Below are positions 25,307 to 36,606 of a DNA stretch of 64,000 nucleotides, one piece after another. The stretch is from Bryum argenteum (Eukaryota > Streptophyta > Bryopsida > Bryales > Bryaceae). How positions within the stretch are numbered: the stretch's first letter is position 1; each line of letters opens with the position of its first letter. The stretch covers positions 22,906,758 to 22,970,757 of the forward strand of contig CM073323.1 of the NCBI GenBank assembly GCA_037043015.1, written 5' to 3'. The position numbers and the translations under genes are program-made. The notes under the pieces are model-generated. The model had not been told where the DNA came from. It did no database searches and was given only the letters and a program-made list of their open reading frames with translations.

Positions 25307-26673
25307 ATGGCACTGAATCGGGACAAGCGAAATGCACTGGTGACGATCGCCACGTTGATGGCGGTGGTGCTGTTCCTTCAGATGACAGGCTTCGGGAGAA
25401 TGGCGCCAACGCCGTCGAGTCACCGTCGTAGTGCGTGGATGCACAAGTCCCCGCCCATTCCGGAAGGGCGAGCGTGCATCAGCCATATCTGCGTCTTCTT
25501 CGATGTGACTTTCTCGGGAGAATTCGCCGGACGCATCATCTTCCTGCTCTACGATGAGAAGGTCCTGTCCGATTCTCAAACTCTCATTTCTCAAATTCTT
25601 CCCTCGCCACTATCTCATCAATCTTCTCTTTAAATCCCTTTCCGGGGCATCACTATCTCATCGCTTAGGGTTAGGGGTTTAAGATTTTGGTTCGTTTTGC
25701 AGGCACCGAAAACGGTCGAGAATTTCAGGGCGTTGGCGACGGGGGAGCGGGGCATGAATGAGAAGGGAATCAAGCTTCACTACAGAAACACGACGTTTCA
25801 TCGTGTGGTGCATGGATTGCTAGTGTTCGGCGGTGACATCATGAGTACGTCTCTCTCGCCGTACACATTCTTTTGACTTCTCAATTAAAATGCTGCCATT
25901 GCTCAATATCGGGTTGTGCATGCAGGAGGCAAAGGAGGTAAGGAAGGTGAAGTTGCCTCAATCTATGGTGGCCATTTTGAGACTGAGCGGCGGGGCGACA
26001 AGTTCGATCAGGTACAAGCAATATCGCCCTTTTGAGCACATGAACACAACTTTAGTCTTCTGTGTGGAAGCTTGTCAAGAAAAGCCCGTCTTTGTGCCAA
26101 CTCCAATCTGGTAATGTCGCTTGTTGAACCATCTGGTAGACATAAGTAATCCCAATCCGACACCTGACTCACTGTTTACCACATGAAAGATTGAAGAGAT
26201 TGTCGCATTTTCTTTATTGACTTGAGTGCGGTTCAATTATTGAGTTTGATCGATGATTGGTGTAGGAAACAACGATTATCAACTCTTAGTATCGATTGTT
26301 ACAATCTCGATGTATAATGGTTCCTCTCAAGCATGCCAATCAACACCATATCTATCCTTTGAACCCTTCCAACTTCAGTTGTTTGCTGAAGTTTCGATCG
26401 GCAGTAAGGTGATAGGTTTGTGAGGTCTGAACCATTGAAGGTGATTGGCTGTTACAGAAAGGTTTGCTGGCGATGGACAGCATGGGGCCAGACAAGCAAG
26501 GCTCGGTGTTCTTCATCACGGTGGACGCCATACCTGAGATAGACGGCCAGTACGTGGTGTTCGGCGAAGTGATCGAGGGAATGGAAGTGGTGGAGCGCAT
26601 CAACAACAGTGTTTTCCACGAGGACGAAGCTCCCAAAATGCCCATCGTCATCTCAGGCAGCGGCCAATTATGA
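25307..26673 (+). CDS. Cyclophilin-type peptidyl-prolyl isomerase, membrane-anchored, divergent site
   Basis: Four exons: 25307-25561, 25703-25844, 25926-26011 and 26458-26673; phases 0, 1, 0 close to give 232 residues. Residues 10-27 form a single hydrophobic segment (ALVTIATLMAVVLFLQM), likely a signal anchor. The cyclophilin fold is clear: APKTVENFRALATGERG, FHRVVHGLLVFGGDIMRG, then GSVFFITVD and VVFGEVIEGMEVVERI. Cyclophilins isomerise Xaa-Pro bonds. The catalytic Arg of the HRV motif is present, but the usual GFMCQGGD is GLLVFGGD and the drug-contacting Trp region reads AIPEIDGQYVVFG without Trp. Activity and cyclosporin binding may therefore be weak; it resembles the divergent secretory-pathway cyclophilins of plants. 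Start chosen as first ATG after the stop-rich leader. Confidence 0.85.
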
Positions 26674-27424
26674 CATAGAGCGCACAAGGTATCTGCTATT
26701 CTTATACACTACTCTTCACGCAGATGTGGAAACTTCATTGAAGGGTATGAGTCGTTAGTTAACATGATTTTATCATAGTGTAGTTTGTTATAGCAGGATT
26801 CTTTCTGGCCTCGTAAGACGCCGGAGTTTCTACTTTAGCGATGAGCACCCTTCGATTATTCATTAATACATGTGCCATACCACTTTGCTTCTACGTGTGG
26901 ATCCATGATCAATCCCTTACGATGGACTGATCAGTAAGGCAAATTTGTAGTGAAGTCAATTATGCGCGCAATTTTTGTGGATGGACAGAGTAAGTGGAAG
27001 AGTGAACCAGTGTCATTTTTGGACTCTTCTACAATTTGTTATGAAATTTTGAAGCCGGACTTGGAAGTCTTTCTAAGATGGAGCCCCAAAATGAAACCCT
27101 AAACTGTTCACTATGAATATACTGGAAATGTTACTATGCACACGAATACTCTGGGTTGCAGAATCCAGAAGATTACCGTACTTTACTTGATAAGTACCCA
27201 CGGTAACAATACGTTGTGCACATGAACTTAACCGCTTTAACTGCCAACTGCCGGCGACCACCATGGCTCTATCCCGCGAACTCAACCGCTTCTACAAACT
27301 CCTGCAAAAACTATTCCTTCCAGATACATAACAATGAAAGGAATAGTTGGATAAATTGAATAATGCGGATGAATCCTCTCAGAGAACGCACCTCACTGTG
27401 ATACACGATTCGTTGGAAGCGATG
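26674..27424. other. Intergenic between cyclophilin and desiccation-related genes
   Basis: Contains about 250 bases (26950-27200; GTCATTTTTGGACTCTTCTAC) that resemble the interior of the MITE at 23934-24335, so it is probably an older relative without visible ends. No gene recognised. Confidence 0.4.
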
Positions 27425-30400
27425 ATGGCGAGAAGCATCAACATCGTATGGATATCTGTCATTCTCGCCACGGTGATCGTGCTATCGACAGCAGCCGAAG
27501 AGCAGTCAAAAGTAGCGAAAGTCGACAACAACCATGTTGGTGGAGAGTTGCAGCGCTACAACTTGGAAGATGAGGTGGACACAGAAGGCATGGGGGAGGT
27601 GTTCGATGTGGATACGAAGGTGGCGGTGTGCAAGTGCAAAGGAAAAGCGAGGAAGCACTTGAAGAAGCACCGGAACCGAACTCGGCCTGCTTTCACTAGC
27701 CGGGATATTGATGAGCTCAATGTTGTTTTGAATGCTGAGTATCTGGAAGCTGAGTTCTTCTTGCATGCCGCTTATGGCTTTGGCCTTGATAAATTCAATG
27801 GCACTAGTGTGAATATCACTGGCCCTGCTCCTCTTGGCGCTGAGAAAGCGCACACTGGACGATTCATTGAGCATTTGGCTAAAGAGTTTGGCCTCCAGTC
27901 CCTTGGCCACATCAGGTCTGTGATCATACACAATGTGGCATTCTAAATTCCAAGCATGTATAGATACAGTCGTATCGCTCGGAACGTATATCTCCTCGAA
28001 ATGCATGAAAATTTTCACTCTCAACTCTATGCACGGCGTTGAGAGGGGTATGACTGTAGTTTAGTAGGAGGTTGGTCTTGGAAGAGATTAAACTAGTAGT
28101 AGATGATAGTGGTGAGATACACATAAGGTTTTTGTTGTCAAGAGTTGCGGGTTTGATCCCTTGTTTTGGAATCTTCCGTCACTTCATGATAAGCCTAACA
28201 TTGTGATCTTGTGTGTTAAAAAACAAGAAAAGGAAAGTAGGAGTTGTGAATTGAAATAGGCTTGAAAACAATGATCAATGAGAATCCTGAAATGTTTGAT
28301 TTCATAGTTGTCAATGTGGTTGGTAGGGAAATCACAACTCAACTAGGAGATAAGAGAAATTGCTGAAATGTTTGATCTCATAGTTGACAATGTGGTTGAT
28401 AGGGAAATCACAACTCAACTAGGAGATAAGGCAATTCCAAGGCCCGCTATAGATATTAGCCGACATGTGTGGGGTGGGCTATTCAATGAAGCATTTGGAA
28501 AGAAATTGAAGCCTGCATTTGATCCTTACACCACTGGCAATCACTTCTTGTTGGCTGCCTATATGTTGCCATATGTTAGTTACACAGGCTTGGTTGCCTT
28601 AAATGCACACACACAAGGCAAAAGTGCTCGTGAGGTAAGCATTATACCCTTCATTAGTGACTTTACTTATTAATCAAAAACTTTGTCTTACCAATTTTGA
28701 GATGTGTCACTATTTATCTAAACTAACCAATACATTCAGACCCTCTAGGATAGACAATAGAATAAACCTAAGCACAAAGAGGCTTGACAACAAATCGTGG
28801 ATCTTTGATTTAAAAAACATAAACTCAAATCATTGGATGCTGTAAGGCTTGGAAAAAATCAAATGAAAATATCCAAGGTAGAAAACACTATGAATTTAAG
28901 TACAATGAGAAACAATCAATGATCCTACACAATCTAACAACAAAGTTTCTTATTTGTAAACTTGTCCAAATGTAGTTCAAAGTGGGTATAAAACATATGT
29001 TGGCCATGCAATGCAGTTGGTGGCAAGGTTGGCAGGAGTAAAAGGAGCAGAGGATGCTTCCATCCGGACAGTGTTGTACCAACGGCGACGACAACAAGTC
29101 GAGCGCTACAACATGACAGTCGGCGAGTTTACGTCCGTCCTCTCGGCCCTTCGGGAGAAGCTTGATGAGGACAATCAGAAGGTGACGATATCCCCTGGTC
29201 ACACAATCACCTTGCCGGTCACCATCGACGAAGGAGTGTTGGTGCCTGGCACTGACACCCCCGAGCAACTTCTCACCGGCAACATCATCACCGTCAATGC
29301 CAATTCCCTCTCTTTGGGTCGCAGCCCCGAGCAGGTACATACATTCCCCCCCCTCCTCCCCTAACCCCTCAAAAAACATTTTAAAAATAGATACAAAGAA
29401 TATATGTATCATAATCCTTTTTAATATGGGTATGGGAGTATAAGGTTCAAGTACCACATTATTTAGTGTCTTCCTTGAGAGGAGTTAGAAGTCCTAATGT
29501 TATGTCATGTGGGCATATCATCAAAGATAGATTGAACGAACGCTATTTTCACGCCAACCCAAAATGGGTGTGGTTTTCTTCTTCTTTTTCTTCTTCTTTT
29601 TCTTTTTTCTTTCTTCAAATACCATGCATCACCCTTCTCATTCAAGATATTTGTGATATTTGTGGCTTTCCATTTGATTGAACGGCTCACAAAAGTGGGT
29701 CTTTGATTGGCTGGCAACTTGAACATGGGCATCATGGATCAAATAGTGGTCGAGATGGAGTTGAGCATTATTGAACCAATCCAGTCCTTCCTTGTGCCAT
29801 GTCTCCTACTCCACATGGCTGTAAGATTTCAGGATTTTTGGAGGTTGAGTGCTACAAAGCAACCTTGGTCTCAACGCCCACATGCTCTTCACAACAAAAA
29901 TCTCGTCTCCAAAACTCATTATCAAAGTCTCATCCCTTTAGCGTCGAGGCGAACAATTTTGATCATTAAAATCCTTCTGTCCACGTACATGGACAAACGG
30001 GTAGGGACGATCAAAAAATGATCGCTTCCCCGTTAAAAGGTTATATGAAAAACAAACTCAATTCTGCATTCTACCTAGAATGGTGAAAAATTTCAACACC
30101 AATTATGAAGAAGAATACAACTTGAAGCTCATGTGAACAACTTTGACACTAGTAGAAAAGTGTGGTAAGCTCTCCACCAATATTTTCACCAAGAATGTCT
30201 TATCTCACGAAGTTTGCTCGAAATCCTAGCGAGAATACCACATTCTTCCAAGTTAGCTTTCAATACATATACAAGACAAATTCCCTACATTCAATCACAC
30301 ATTCTGTAGTACATTGGAATCCTCTTGCCTACGAGGAAAACAAAATTAAGAAATTGGCATAGGATAAAAGTCACCATATTAAGTGCAACTTAAGATTGAA

Positions 30401-30559
30401 TACCAGTAGATTCTCATCAATGAAATACATGTGGTTTGTTTTGTGTTTCAGATTCTGCAAGTCTTGTATGGAACAGGCAATGCCTCCATCCCCGGCCTCT
30501 TCTTCCCACACGGTGCTAATGGGAGAATTGCTGCCAAGTATCTGTCGGCAGTGGCCTAA
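27425..30559 (+). CDS. Desiccation-related protein, PCC13-62-like, ferritin-like domain
   Basis: Four exons: 27425-27915, 28355-28634, 29017-29334 and 30452-30559; phases 2, 0, 0 close, 398 residues. Residues 1-24 are a signal peptide (INIVWISVILATVIVLSTA). After a basic Lys/Arg-rich linker the ferritin-like region starts near residue 95: VLNAEYLEAEFFLHAAYGFG, then PLGAEKAHTG and EFGLQSLGHIR. Exon 2 adds FDPYTTGNHFLLAAYMLPYV, and exon 3 VKGAEDASIRTVLYQRR and YNMTVGEFTSVLSALREKLD. The end SIPGLFFPHGANGRI is typical. PCC13-62 was found as a dehydration-induced protein of a resurrection plant; the family is extracellular or vacuolar in prediction, with no proven enzyme activity. An alternative ATG lies three bases upstream at 27422. 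Exon 2 begins in a tandem duplication (see repeat). Confidence 0.88.
28288..28432. repeat. 76-bp tandem duplication at exon 2 of the desiccation gene
   Basis: TGAAATGTTTGAT and the following sequence start at 28288 and again at 28364. Only the second copy is in frame; the first has a one-base deletion (ATCCTG against ATTGCTG). The acceptor that closes the frame, GATAAG before 28355, lies at the end of copy one. Confidence 0.8.
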
Positions 30560-31221
30560 TGGAAAACCTTAATTGTCAGAAAACAATGAAACTCAGAAAC
30601 TGTACTATTACTATGCTAAGCAGACCCACTTAGAGCTTTCGAGCCATGTATACAGGCTTGGACTAGATAAAACACTCCAAGATAGAGGCTCGAGACCGGT
30701 GACGTTAGTTTTTTTCTTTTCAGAATAATCGAATCTCAAAAGCGATTTTGCTCAAAATTCTCATACAGTGTGAAGTCAGTCTCAAAATTCGGTGACTACC
30801 GTACTTGCCATTATCATTTGTCAACACTTTGATTTAGACGGAACTGGCTATCATTCAATGACGTTGAAACCTCACCGATCAACACGATGAACCATTCGTC
30901 ACAGCCAAAAGTGGAAATAGATAACAAAATACAAAGGATTGTGGCCACTTTTAGATATCTACACGGCACATATTGTACCGTATTAAAGCCCGAACTGGAA
31001 AAAAGCGCCCGACAAAAAGAGAAGTAGTTCCAAAGCTGCATCGATGCAGATTCCATTCGTACTTTACACAAGCGAAAAAAAAACAAGAAAGAACCTGCAT
31101 GAAGTAGCGATTCCTAATCTAGTACCTGAAAACCTCGGTAGCAAATCATCGAAAGAAAATGTCTTAATACCTTCTCGTGAGCAAGAATCACCTCAACCAA
31201 CAAAAGCAACCCTCGAAGCAT
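30560..31221. other. Convergent intergenic region
   Basis: Lies between the 3' ends of the desiccation gene (+) and MED20 (-). Expected 3' UTRs; no further gene or repeat recognised. Confidence 0.4.
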
Positions 31222-33153
31222 TTACACTCTTTGTTGTTGTAGGAGAAGGGCCATAGCGGTGACATACTGCAGTGCCGTATGCTGCCACGAATGTGTATCT
31301 GGAAGTGAGAAATCGGAGAAGTTGGGTTCCAATGGCACGAACTGGCCCGTGCTTATTCCTTTGTGAAATGCCTCCATGAAGTCTTGCACTACTCTTCGAG
31401 ATTGCTCCACTGACGACAATGGCTTATAGTCCACCTGCACACAGCAATCATCAACATTGTTATGAGGTAACCTGCTCATTGGTGGCGCAAAATTTAGCAT
31501 GGTCGATTTGAAGCGAAGGTAGCTGTGCAAGCAATTTGTGTGCATGGGCATCGACAAAGTAAGTAAAAGACTAGACCTAATGAAATCATCCTTCTAAAAT
31601 TCGTTATAGATTTGTAGGTGATTTTAAAATAGCTGCCAATCTTGAATGTTCACAATGACAACCAACCTTCAAAGCTATTAAGTCCCCTAGTAGGCCATTT
31701 TCGTTCCTGTGCCGTTAACAGGCAGGCTACCTTAAAATTTGCTATAGAATGTTACTAGAGAATGTTTACGATACAATATATGATACACTAGATGATACAG
31801 GGTGGGAGCCAGACCTCTAAAATAACGCCGCGAAGGTTGTCGGTATGAGCAAACACGGCTCGGCCAGCCTTGATGTGGAAGTCTCCCAATTCATATTGAA
31901 ATCCCTGACACATGAATGAGCTCTAGAAAATCAGCACCAAAAAGAGCATTCATGCAACAACAGAGGGAGTTGATAGTGAGCGGGTCTTACTTCGAAGAGG
32001 AGGGTGAGCCTGTTGCGGTAAACTTGCAGCTTCTCCATGATGGCTTGCATGGTGGCGTCGGCCTCCACCACCATGTGCTCTTGCCGTAATGCGAAGTAGT
32101 ATTTCTCAGGAACCTCCGAGAATGAGACGCCCCAAAGCTCCCGAGCACAGTCCACCGGCACCACCGGCTCTGTATGCAACAATAGTTGAGCCATTTGTGG
32201 AATAGAAGAGGAAGGTGTTGTTACTGGAAAAACGAACGAGAGTTTGTTTGTTTACCTCTTTGATTTGGACGGAATTGAGAAGCGGTGATCTGCCATCGGA
32301 ATGTCTTCTGTCCGTGCAAGTTTTCGATGCGCTTGAAGGCGTCGAACAACGTTTGGCTGCTGAACGTTCCTCCCACACTGGGCTGCCAGTAGTAAAGCCT
32401 GCAATCACGACCATTATCAAGCTCCTCTCTCCCGAGAATCCAAGACTGACCACGGATCATTAAATGGTTGCTATTTCCGACTATTCCTTGATGAGAACAC
32501 CGCACGCGATTCGCGATCAGCAATCAGATTTTCTCCAACTCTTTCGATCGAATTATAGTGCGGTGGAAAATGCGATTGAATTAACCCACTACTCATATTC
32601 TGTTTCTTACTGCTCAAATCGCCATAGCCGATTAATGAAAGAATCGCAAGTGCAGACTATTATGAATAACCGCGTATCTTCAAAAAAATGAGGCAACCCC
32701 AAAACCCTAAACCCTGTCTTGTTAGTGCCTGCAGTTCTGCGAAGCTATGATGCATCTCCTTTTGAGATCACCGTAAGGAATTCGTGTATTTCCAACTACT
32801 GATCAGCAGTTGGATTTCTATATTCATTCCTAGTAATTGGATCGAATTATAGCGCGGTGAAAAATGCGATTGAAATATCCCAATACTCGTTCTAATTCTT
32901 ATTGCTCCAATCGCCATAGCTAATTGAAAGTTTGTATTCGCGGCCCAGCTCTGCGAAGCTTTGATGGATTTAGCTATTGAGATCGCCGTAAGCAGTTCGA
33001 GCATCCGACTACTAATCACAGTCTGTTTTTTCTAAAGAAGATGGCAATGCCAGAGTGAACCCGAAACCCTAATTCTTGAAACCCAGAATCGATCTGCTCA
33101 TCACCGAAACGCAAATCAATGAAGGGGCTAGTACAGTACCACTTGACGGTCAT
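31222..33153 (-). CDS. MED20: Mediator of RNA polymerase II transcription subunit 20
   Basis: Five exons on the minus strand: 33153-33140, 32398-32256, 32169-31991, 31904-31815 and 31434-31222. Phases 2, 1, 0, 0 close, giving 212 residues, the family length. Exon 1 codes only MTVK and part of W, the start typical of plant MED20 (M-x-V-K-W). Further family blocks are YYWQPSVGG, FRWQITASQFRP, LWGVSFSEVPEKYYFALRQ, VVEADATMQAIMEKLQ, GFQYELGDFHIKAGR and FVPLEPNFSDFSLPD, ending SWQHTALQYVTAMA. MED20 is a head-module subunit that pairs with MED18 and links activators to RNA polymerase II; in plants it also affects microRNA gene transcription. Intron 1 (about 740 bases) contains a tandem duplication. 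Conserved at single-copy level in most plants. Confidence 0.9.
32546..33025. repeat. Tandem duplication in MED20 intron 1
   Basis: GATCGAATTATAGYGCGGTG and the following roughly 190 bases occur at 32546 and again at 32840 (offset 294), with later matching blocks ATCGCCATAGC and GAGATCRCCGTAAG. Diverged, non-coding. Confidence 0.65.
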
Positions 33154-33549
33154 CGCCAAAATGCTGAACAAGATTTCCCGCGAAAACCGCCTCCACTGAT
33201 GTTTGTATTGTCGGAGCAATGGGAAGGAAATTTCGGAACCGTAGTATCAGTTTCCGGTCATTCCACCGACCGTGCACATGAGATCGTTTGATTCGAGAAA
33301 CCCTAGGTGACTCGTCGTGGTTCAGAAAGGCAACTGGCAATCTCGAAAGTCGGGAACTGCAGCTTTAGCGTTTTTCAACGTCGGGAAAGCTGCACGGACA
33401 TCAACCAACCGAAATAGTAATAAAGAAAAGTGAGACAGACTTTGGTAAAAGAGGGGTGAGAATGGGGTGAGAGGCTCAGCATGGGCGTGACGCCATAACT
33501 TCAAGGAAGGGAAAGAGTACGGGAAGAGTGACGCCATCAGCCATTCACA

Positions 33550-33697
33550 CACTTGCCTCGAGCCTTGCTTGCCGTTGCCGGGGAAGGGTTCGTGGCAGCT
33601 GGCAAGCCGACGGAAGCCTCCGCTTTCTCATCCGTGACCAAGTTCATCCACGGCACCAGCAGCACCAGGGCAGCCCACACAGCCCGCAGCCCAGAGC
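33550..33697 (-). pseudogene. Gene fragment copy 1 (hydrophobic leader plus short tail), interrupted by a MITE
   Basis: The minus strand encodes LRAVWAALVLLVPWMNL followed by TDEKAEAS and an Ala/Pro/Thr tail. An inverted copy lies at 36607-36730. Differences in the shared part are mostly at third codon positions, plus one three-base indel, so the segment was probably once under protein selection, for example as a signal-peptide exon. The 5' side is cut by the MITE 33701-34320 and resumes beyond 34323. I do not recognise the source gene. Confidence 0.45.
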
Positions 33698-33700
33698 TTA

Positions 33701-34320
33701 GAGCATTCCCACCCATGGAAAACTGAACTGAAAAATGGATGTAGAGTAGTTCAGTTGAGGCCGAATTGCCCCACCAACTTGCAAAACGGATGCCCTGAAC
33801 TACTCTACATTCGTTTTTATAAGGTTGATCTGCAAAAGGGGGGCCTTTTGCAGGGAGGTGGGCGGGCCTGAACTCCGAATGAGACAAGGCATTCGGCAGA
33901 AAAAATTGCGAACAGATTGCGGAGAAATTGCGGAGCTGCCGTATGCAATTGGACGTGAGGGCAGCTCGGAACGTTAAGCCAGGATCCACTTTCTCCTCGA
34001 CACGTACCAAGAGGATGCATATTCAGCGACCGCCATTGGTCAAAGGCTCAAGAAAATCCAGTTTCGAAAGGTCAAAATTAACAACACAGTGTGCTGTCAC
34101 AACTTTACAAGCTCAAGGGTGGGACCAGCGCCGCAACGTGTAAGAATCTTTCTCCCGAATCTTCAGGAAGCAATTAGCTACGCGATACATAAGCAGCACC
34201 ACAACTCAATCATGAGGTCATGGGTGGGGCTCCTCCTTGGCCCACACGATTCCGGGTGACTGATGTAATGAATTCAGTTACTCGATTCAGTTCAAGGCGC
34301 CCCTATGGGTGGGCATGCCC
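33701..34320. mobile_element. PIF/Harbinger-like MITE, TSD TTA, confirmed by empty site
   Basis: Ends GAGCATTCCCACCCATGG and the complement of GGGCATGCCCACCCATAGGG, flanked by TTA (33698-33700 and 34321-34323). The paralogous segment at 36611-36630 is uninterrupted across the insertion point (GGGCATACTGAGCTCC), proving insertion and the three-base duplication. An inner fold-back at about 33722-33830 (GTAGAGTAGTTCAG) is nested inside. Confidence 0.8.
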
Positions 34321-34796
34321 TTAATGTGCCCGGCAGTCGCCCAACTGCTGCCTGGATCTCTATATTTCAGTGCTACGAGCCTTTGTAGGAGCCCCATCAG
34401 CCAATGGGATTTTTGCTTCAAAATCCCTGGAATTTTCTATTTGGACTCCCCTTTGCCCGTTTTTGATAATTTTGGATTCAAATTTGAGGTCTGTGACGCC
34501 AAATTCCTATGGAGAGCTTTCTCCTTGGAATTTAAAGCCTATACACCAAAAAATTAGGGGGCAATTTACCCATCCCCTCCCTGGCTGCCTGTTGCGGACG
34601 GCAACTCAAAGACAAGACTCGACAGAGAATTGAGGGGAGACCTCAAATGGGGACCAAGAAAGACTAGAAGTGAGGAGATTCCTCACAGAAGACTCAAGAT
34701 GATACTGGAAGGAAGACAAGAAGAAGTGATATTGATAAGAGGAGGAATAGATACAACTGGTGTTGAAGAGAGTGAAGAACAACGACCTTCAACTCT

Positions 34797-35064
34797 CTAT
34801 ATATACTAGGTTTGAAGAAACCTCCGGAGTAAGGTCCTAGAAGCTCCTATGGAACCTTCCGGAGACTCGTGGGAGGTTCCGGAATCTAGGAAGGTCAAGC
34901 GGAACCTTCCGGAAGTTTATGGAACCTTCCAGAAGTTTATGGAACCTTCCAGAAACAATTGGATCCTTATAGAACCTTCCGGAAGCTTATAGAAGCTTCC
35001 GGAAACAACTAGAGCTATACGGAAGCTTTTGGAAACTAGTGGAAGGTTTTAGAACTTTCCAGAA
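34797..35064 (-). promoter_or_regulatory. Heat-shock-element array with TATA box, possibly LTR-derived
   Basis: Six perfect GAAnnTTCnnGAA triads begin at 34902, 34922, 34942, 34972, 34992 and 35052, a seventh imperfect one at 34852. All spacings are multiples of ten bases. Read on the minus strand the array precedes TATATATAG (about 34797-34805) by about 45 bases, followed by a pyrimidine-rich segment ending CAACA near 34590. This layout is that of a heat-shock promoter or of the LTR of a heat-activated copia element. The array grew from a 20-base tandem unit (GGAACCTTCCAGAAGTTTAT). No target duplication was found to prove a solo LTR, and no downstream gene was recognised. Confidence 0.45.
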
Positions 35065-35225
35065 AACTTGAACTTGCAAAACATACGGAATCTAGGAAAT
35101 CTTTGAGAAGTAGGGCTGATCACGGTAAACTCATGGGGTGTGGATAATACCCTGTATGGCATGTCCGTGACACTGCCGGAGAACGCTCGTAGCACTAAAA
35201 TAGAGAGATCCGTGCTGCCGCCGCT

Positions 35226-35834
35226 CACTAAATCCAATCCATGTTCCCCACTTGGGTGGCGCCCCAGATTTTTGTTTTTTCATTTATGACCCCCTCAAGG
35301 TAATTTTTTAATTTTTTAAAATAAAATTTTGGGTTTGCACCCCCATTTTACCCTAGGGGACCTCTTCTTGGAATTTCAAGGCCTTAACCCTTAAACGCCT
35401 AGCTATACGGATTAGGGCAGCCCAGTATTGGATCACAACATCTTTTGCACTTGGGCATCATGAATAGTGCACTTTTTGAACTTCGGCATCATGAATGATC
35501 CAATCAATGATAAGCTTGCAACCTCCTACAAGTATTGTACAACCCCAACCTACCTACCACAATCCTTTCAAAGCACAAAATCACTCATACAAATTGTGAT
35601 TTGAATTCTAAAATTTCACTTTTTGAATGCATCACAAGAAGGTGACCAGTTTGACATCAAAATATAAGTGAAAAGTTGAGTACATTGAGAGCTACAGAGG
35701 AGATTTTGTTGGAATATGACCCCTCGGGTCACCTTCAGCGTTTAAGGGTTAAACACAAAAAAATACCGGGCAGCCTTTTATTAGCCTACCTCCATATTTG
35801 GAAATTCCAAGGGGAACATGGATTGGATTTAGTG
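35226..35834. mobile_element. Element with 24-bp perfect inverted ends, split by a TTAA MITE
   Basis: A 24-base perfect inverted pair begins CACTAAATCCAATCCATG at 35226 and its complement ends at 35834. The family A MITE 35398-35748 is inserted inside. Without it the element is about 254 bp. The CACTA start suggests a CACTA-type derivative, but no target duplication is visible. Confidence 0.55.
35398..35748. mobile_element. TTAA-flanked MITE family A, copy 3
   Basis: TTAA at 35394-35397 and 35749-35752; termini CCCTTAAACGCC and the complement of CCCTTAAACGCT. The DNA on both sides (CTTGGAATTTCAAGGCC before, ACACAAAAAAATA after) matches an uninterrupted relative at about 34530-34556, which supports TTAA as insertion target. 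Confidence 0.8.
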
Positions 35835-35844
35835 TCCGGCCCTG

Positions 35845-36600
35845 CTGCCTAGGTTCTGACTCGCGAATCGGAGCTGTAATCCCGTCTCACGCCCTCTCTT
35901 CCTCGCTCCTCGTTGCTTCCGCCACGCTCGCACGCTCACGTCTCCGCCGTTGCTCCGACCCTTGCATCTCCGTCCTGCCACTTACATCCTTCGCAACCTC
36001 ACAACCGCCCACGAAAATGATAAAGCTGTGCCGAATTCTTGTAGCTGAAGTAGCGCGAGTGACCAAGTGCATGAAAATTTGGTTGTGAATAAGAAATGCT
36101 CATGCTGGGAATCCTCTTAAAGCGAAATGCATCGCAGCTTAAGGAAGTTGAAATTGTTGTGTTTGAAAATGTTGTAGTTTGATCATCGTTTGTTCGATCG
36201 TTGACGATGGTGAGAGATCAAGTGGTTGGCGTTTAGGCGTCAAAACAACAGTCTCGCCGGTGTTCAGCCTTTTCGGGAGCGGTGAAACAATACAAGATTA
36301 TGGTTCGTGGGCCTCGCAAGAATGTATAATACATGGGCCTCAACAAAAACTATTGGGATTGAGTCTGGTGAGATTGAGGACAACTATGCGATTGAATTTG
36401 GGGCAATGAGATGAGGTTTTGGCGAATTAAAAAGCACTAGATGCGAGTGACGGATTTCGGCATTTCGTCGGAGTCGCAAAATTTACCAGCGAGGTGCAAG
36501 ATGCAAGGGTCGGAGCAACGGAGGAGGCGTTAGCGCGCGAGCGGGGCGGGAGCAGCGAGGAGCGAGGGGCTCCGAATCGCGGGTCGAAACCTAAGCAGGA
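35845..36600. repeat. GC-rich inverted repeat upstream of cruP
   Basis: The arm 35845-35975 (GCCTAGGTTCTGACTCGCGA, CTCCGCCGTTGCTCCGACCC) is matched in inverted orientation by 36495-36600. The loop of roughly 500 bases shows no gene. Some reading frames across the arms are long only because of GC content. Confidence 0.65.
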
Positions 36601-36606
36601 GCGGGC

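Noticed and set aside
30148..30260. CACTAGTAGAAAAG terminus of a CACTA element
   Set aside because: Only one end is visible; no inverted partner found nearby, so not listed as an element.
33537..34010. 157-codon minus-strand frame
   Set aside because: It runs across a MITE end into the gene fragment, so it is a composite of unrelated DNA.
34590..35083. Solo LTR
   Set aside because: TG..CA-like ends and promoter layout fit, but no matching five-base target duplication or primer-binding site was found; kept only as inference in the promoter entry.
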